Below, one piece after another: positions 13,369 through 13,933 of a DNA stretch of 13,933 bases; within the stretch, counting starts at the first letter, position 1, and the number at the start of each line of letters is the position of its first letter. Both the position numbers and the translations under genes were made by a program. The stretch covers positions 1 to 13,933 of the forward strand of contig CANMGM010000034.1 of the NCBI GenBank assembly GCA_947497195.1. The letters are read 5' to 3'. The notes beneath the pieces were generated by a model, which ran no database searches, was not told the origin of the DNA, and saw nothing but the letters and a program-made list of their open reading frames with translations. This DNA comes from Bacteroidota bacterium (lineage in GTDB: Bacteria > Bacteroidota > Bacteroidia > M30B66).

Positions 13369-13933
13369 ATGACAAAACTTAGCGTCAACATCAATAAAAT
13401 TGCCCTCATACGCAATGCGCGTGGCGGCAATATGCCCGATTTACTTGAGGCTGCAAAAAAAGCTGAATTGTTCGGGGCACAAGGCATTACGGTACATCCG
13501 AGGCCCGATGCCCGACACATTACGTTCGATGATGTGCGCAACCTGAAAGACGCAGTGAAAACCGAACTGAATGTGGAAGGATATCCATCGGATGCATTTA
13601 TGGATCTTGTGCTTTCGGTAAAACCGCATCAGGTTACACTGGTTCCCGACCCTCCCGATGCATTAACTTCTAATGCGGGCTGGAATACCAGAGAAAATGA
13701 AGCTTTTCTGACCGATGTGGTTAGCCGTTTGAAGGCTTCCGGAATTCGGTCCTCAATTTTTATGGATACGAATCTTGATTTGTACGATTCGGCAGCACGC
13801 ACCGGAACCGATCGCATCGAGCTGTATACCGAAGCATATGCGCATAATTATCTAACAGACCCGCAAGCGGCGATAGAACCCTATCGCCTGGCCGCCCTTG
13901 AGGCGCATAACCTCGGATTGGGCCTCAACGCAG
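13369..13933 (+). CDS. pdxJ: Pyridoxine 5'-phosphate synthase PdxJ (partial, C-terminus off window)
   Basis: Catalyses the last ring-closing step of de novo vitamin B6 synthesis, from 1-deoxyxylulose 5-phosphate and 3-amino-2-oxopropyl phosphate. The first 188 residues are present; full PdxJ is about 240 aa. Motifs: SVNINKIALIRNARGG at 5-20 (Asn7, Arg18 region), GITVHPRPDARHI at 39-51 with His43 and the phosphate-loop Arg, NVEGYPS at 68-74 with Glu70, TLVPDPPDALTSNAGW at 90-105 and RIELYTE at 149-155 with Glu151. The start ATG at 13369 gives the standard N-terminus. No frameshift is seen up to the right edge. Confidence 0.95.
   Translation, partial: MTKLSVNINKIALIRNARGGNMPDLLEAAKKAELFGAQGITVHPRPDARHITFDDVRNLKDAVKTELNVEGYPSDAFMDLVLSVKPHQVTLVPDPPDALTSNAGWNTRENEAFLTDVVSRLKASGIRSSIFMDTNLDLYDSAARTGTDRIELYTEAYAHNYLTDPQAAIEPYRLAALEAHNLGLGLNA

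Noticed and set aside
1..13933. Horizontal island, phage, IS element, CRISPR or defence system
   Set aside because: No transposase, integrase, nuclease or repeat array was seen; base composition and gene order look like core chromosome throughout.

Overview
This window looks like core chromosome of a Bacteroidota bacterium, and probably one with a type IX secretion system (T9SS). The evidence is a PorW/SprE lipoprotein, PorG-type (DUF6089) proteins, a BamA with paired Skp/OmpH chaperones, exported proteins whose signal peptides end in AQ or SQ, and repeated Bacteroidota-type -7 promoter elements (TAnnTTTG). The gene order pdxJ / CBS - nadK - porG - uppS - bamA - ompH - ompH - murI is one I recall from Flavobacteriia, and porG-uppS-bamA-ompH-ompH from Porphyromonas. 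Genus cannot be told from the window. Base composition looks even throughout. I saw no tRNA, rRNA, CRISPR array, insertion sequence or phage gene.

Layout. The left edge (1-1382, minus) is the N-terminal ~460 residues of the T9SS lipoprotein PorW/SprE. It is divergent from pgk (1483-2673, plus), which is followed by an exported MORN-repeat protein with a Cys-rich C-terminus (2721-4328, plus). That gene converges on a long minus-strand block, read right to left: CBS-domain protein (13236-12574), NAD kinase (12519-11644), two tandem PorG-like proteins (11552-10629 and 10595-9762), uppS (9721-8972), bamA (8975-6450), two Skp/OmpH-like chaperones (6335-5757 and 5733-5221), an intrinsic terminator, then murI (5160-4354). 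At the right edge the start of pdxJ (13369 onward, plus) is divergent from the CBS gene. Every gap between genes is under 135 bp, so there is no long non-coding stretch.

How the genes fit together. Most of the block builds the envelope. UppS makes the undecaprenyl carrier lipid, MurI makes D-glutamate for peptidoglycan, BamA inserts outer-membrane barrels, and the Skp-like proteins chaperone them. PorG is an outer-membrane barrel that belongs to the T9SS ring, and PorW joins that ring to the translocon. NAD kinase, PdxJ and Pgk are housekeeping metabolism.

The most notable points are the tandem duplication and divergence of porG, an exported MORN protein ending in a zinc-ribbon-like module, and -7 elements lying only 4-5 nt from the start codon of three genes, which suggests leaderless or near-leaderless mRNAs. 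The window reads mainly as a conserved core region; I found no convincing wholly new system.
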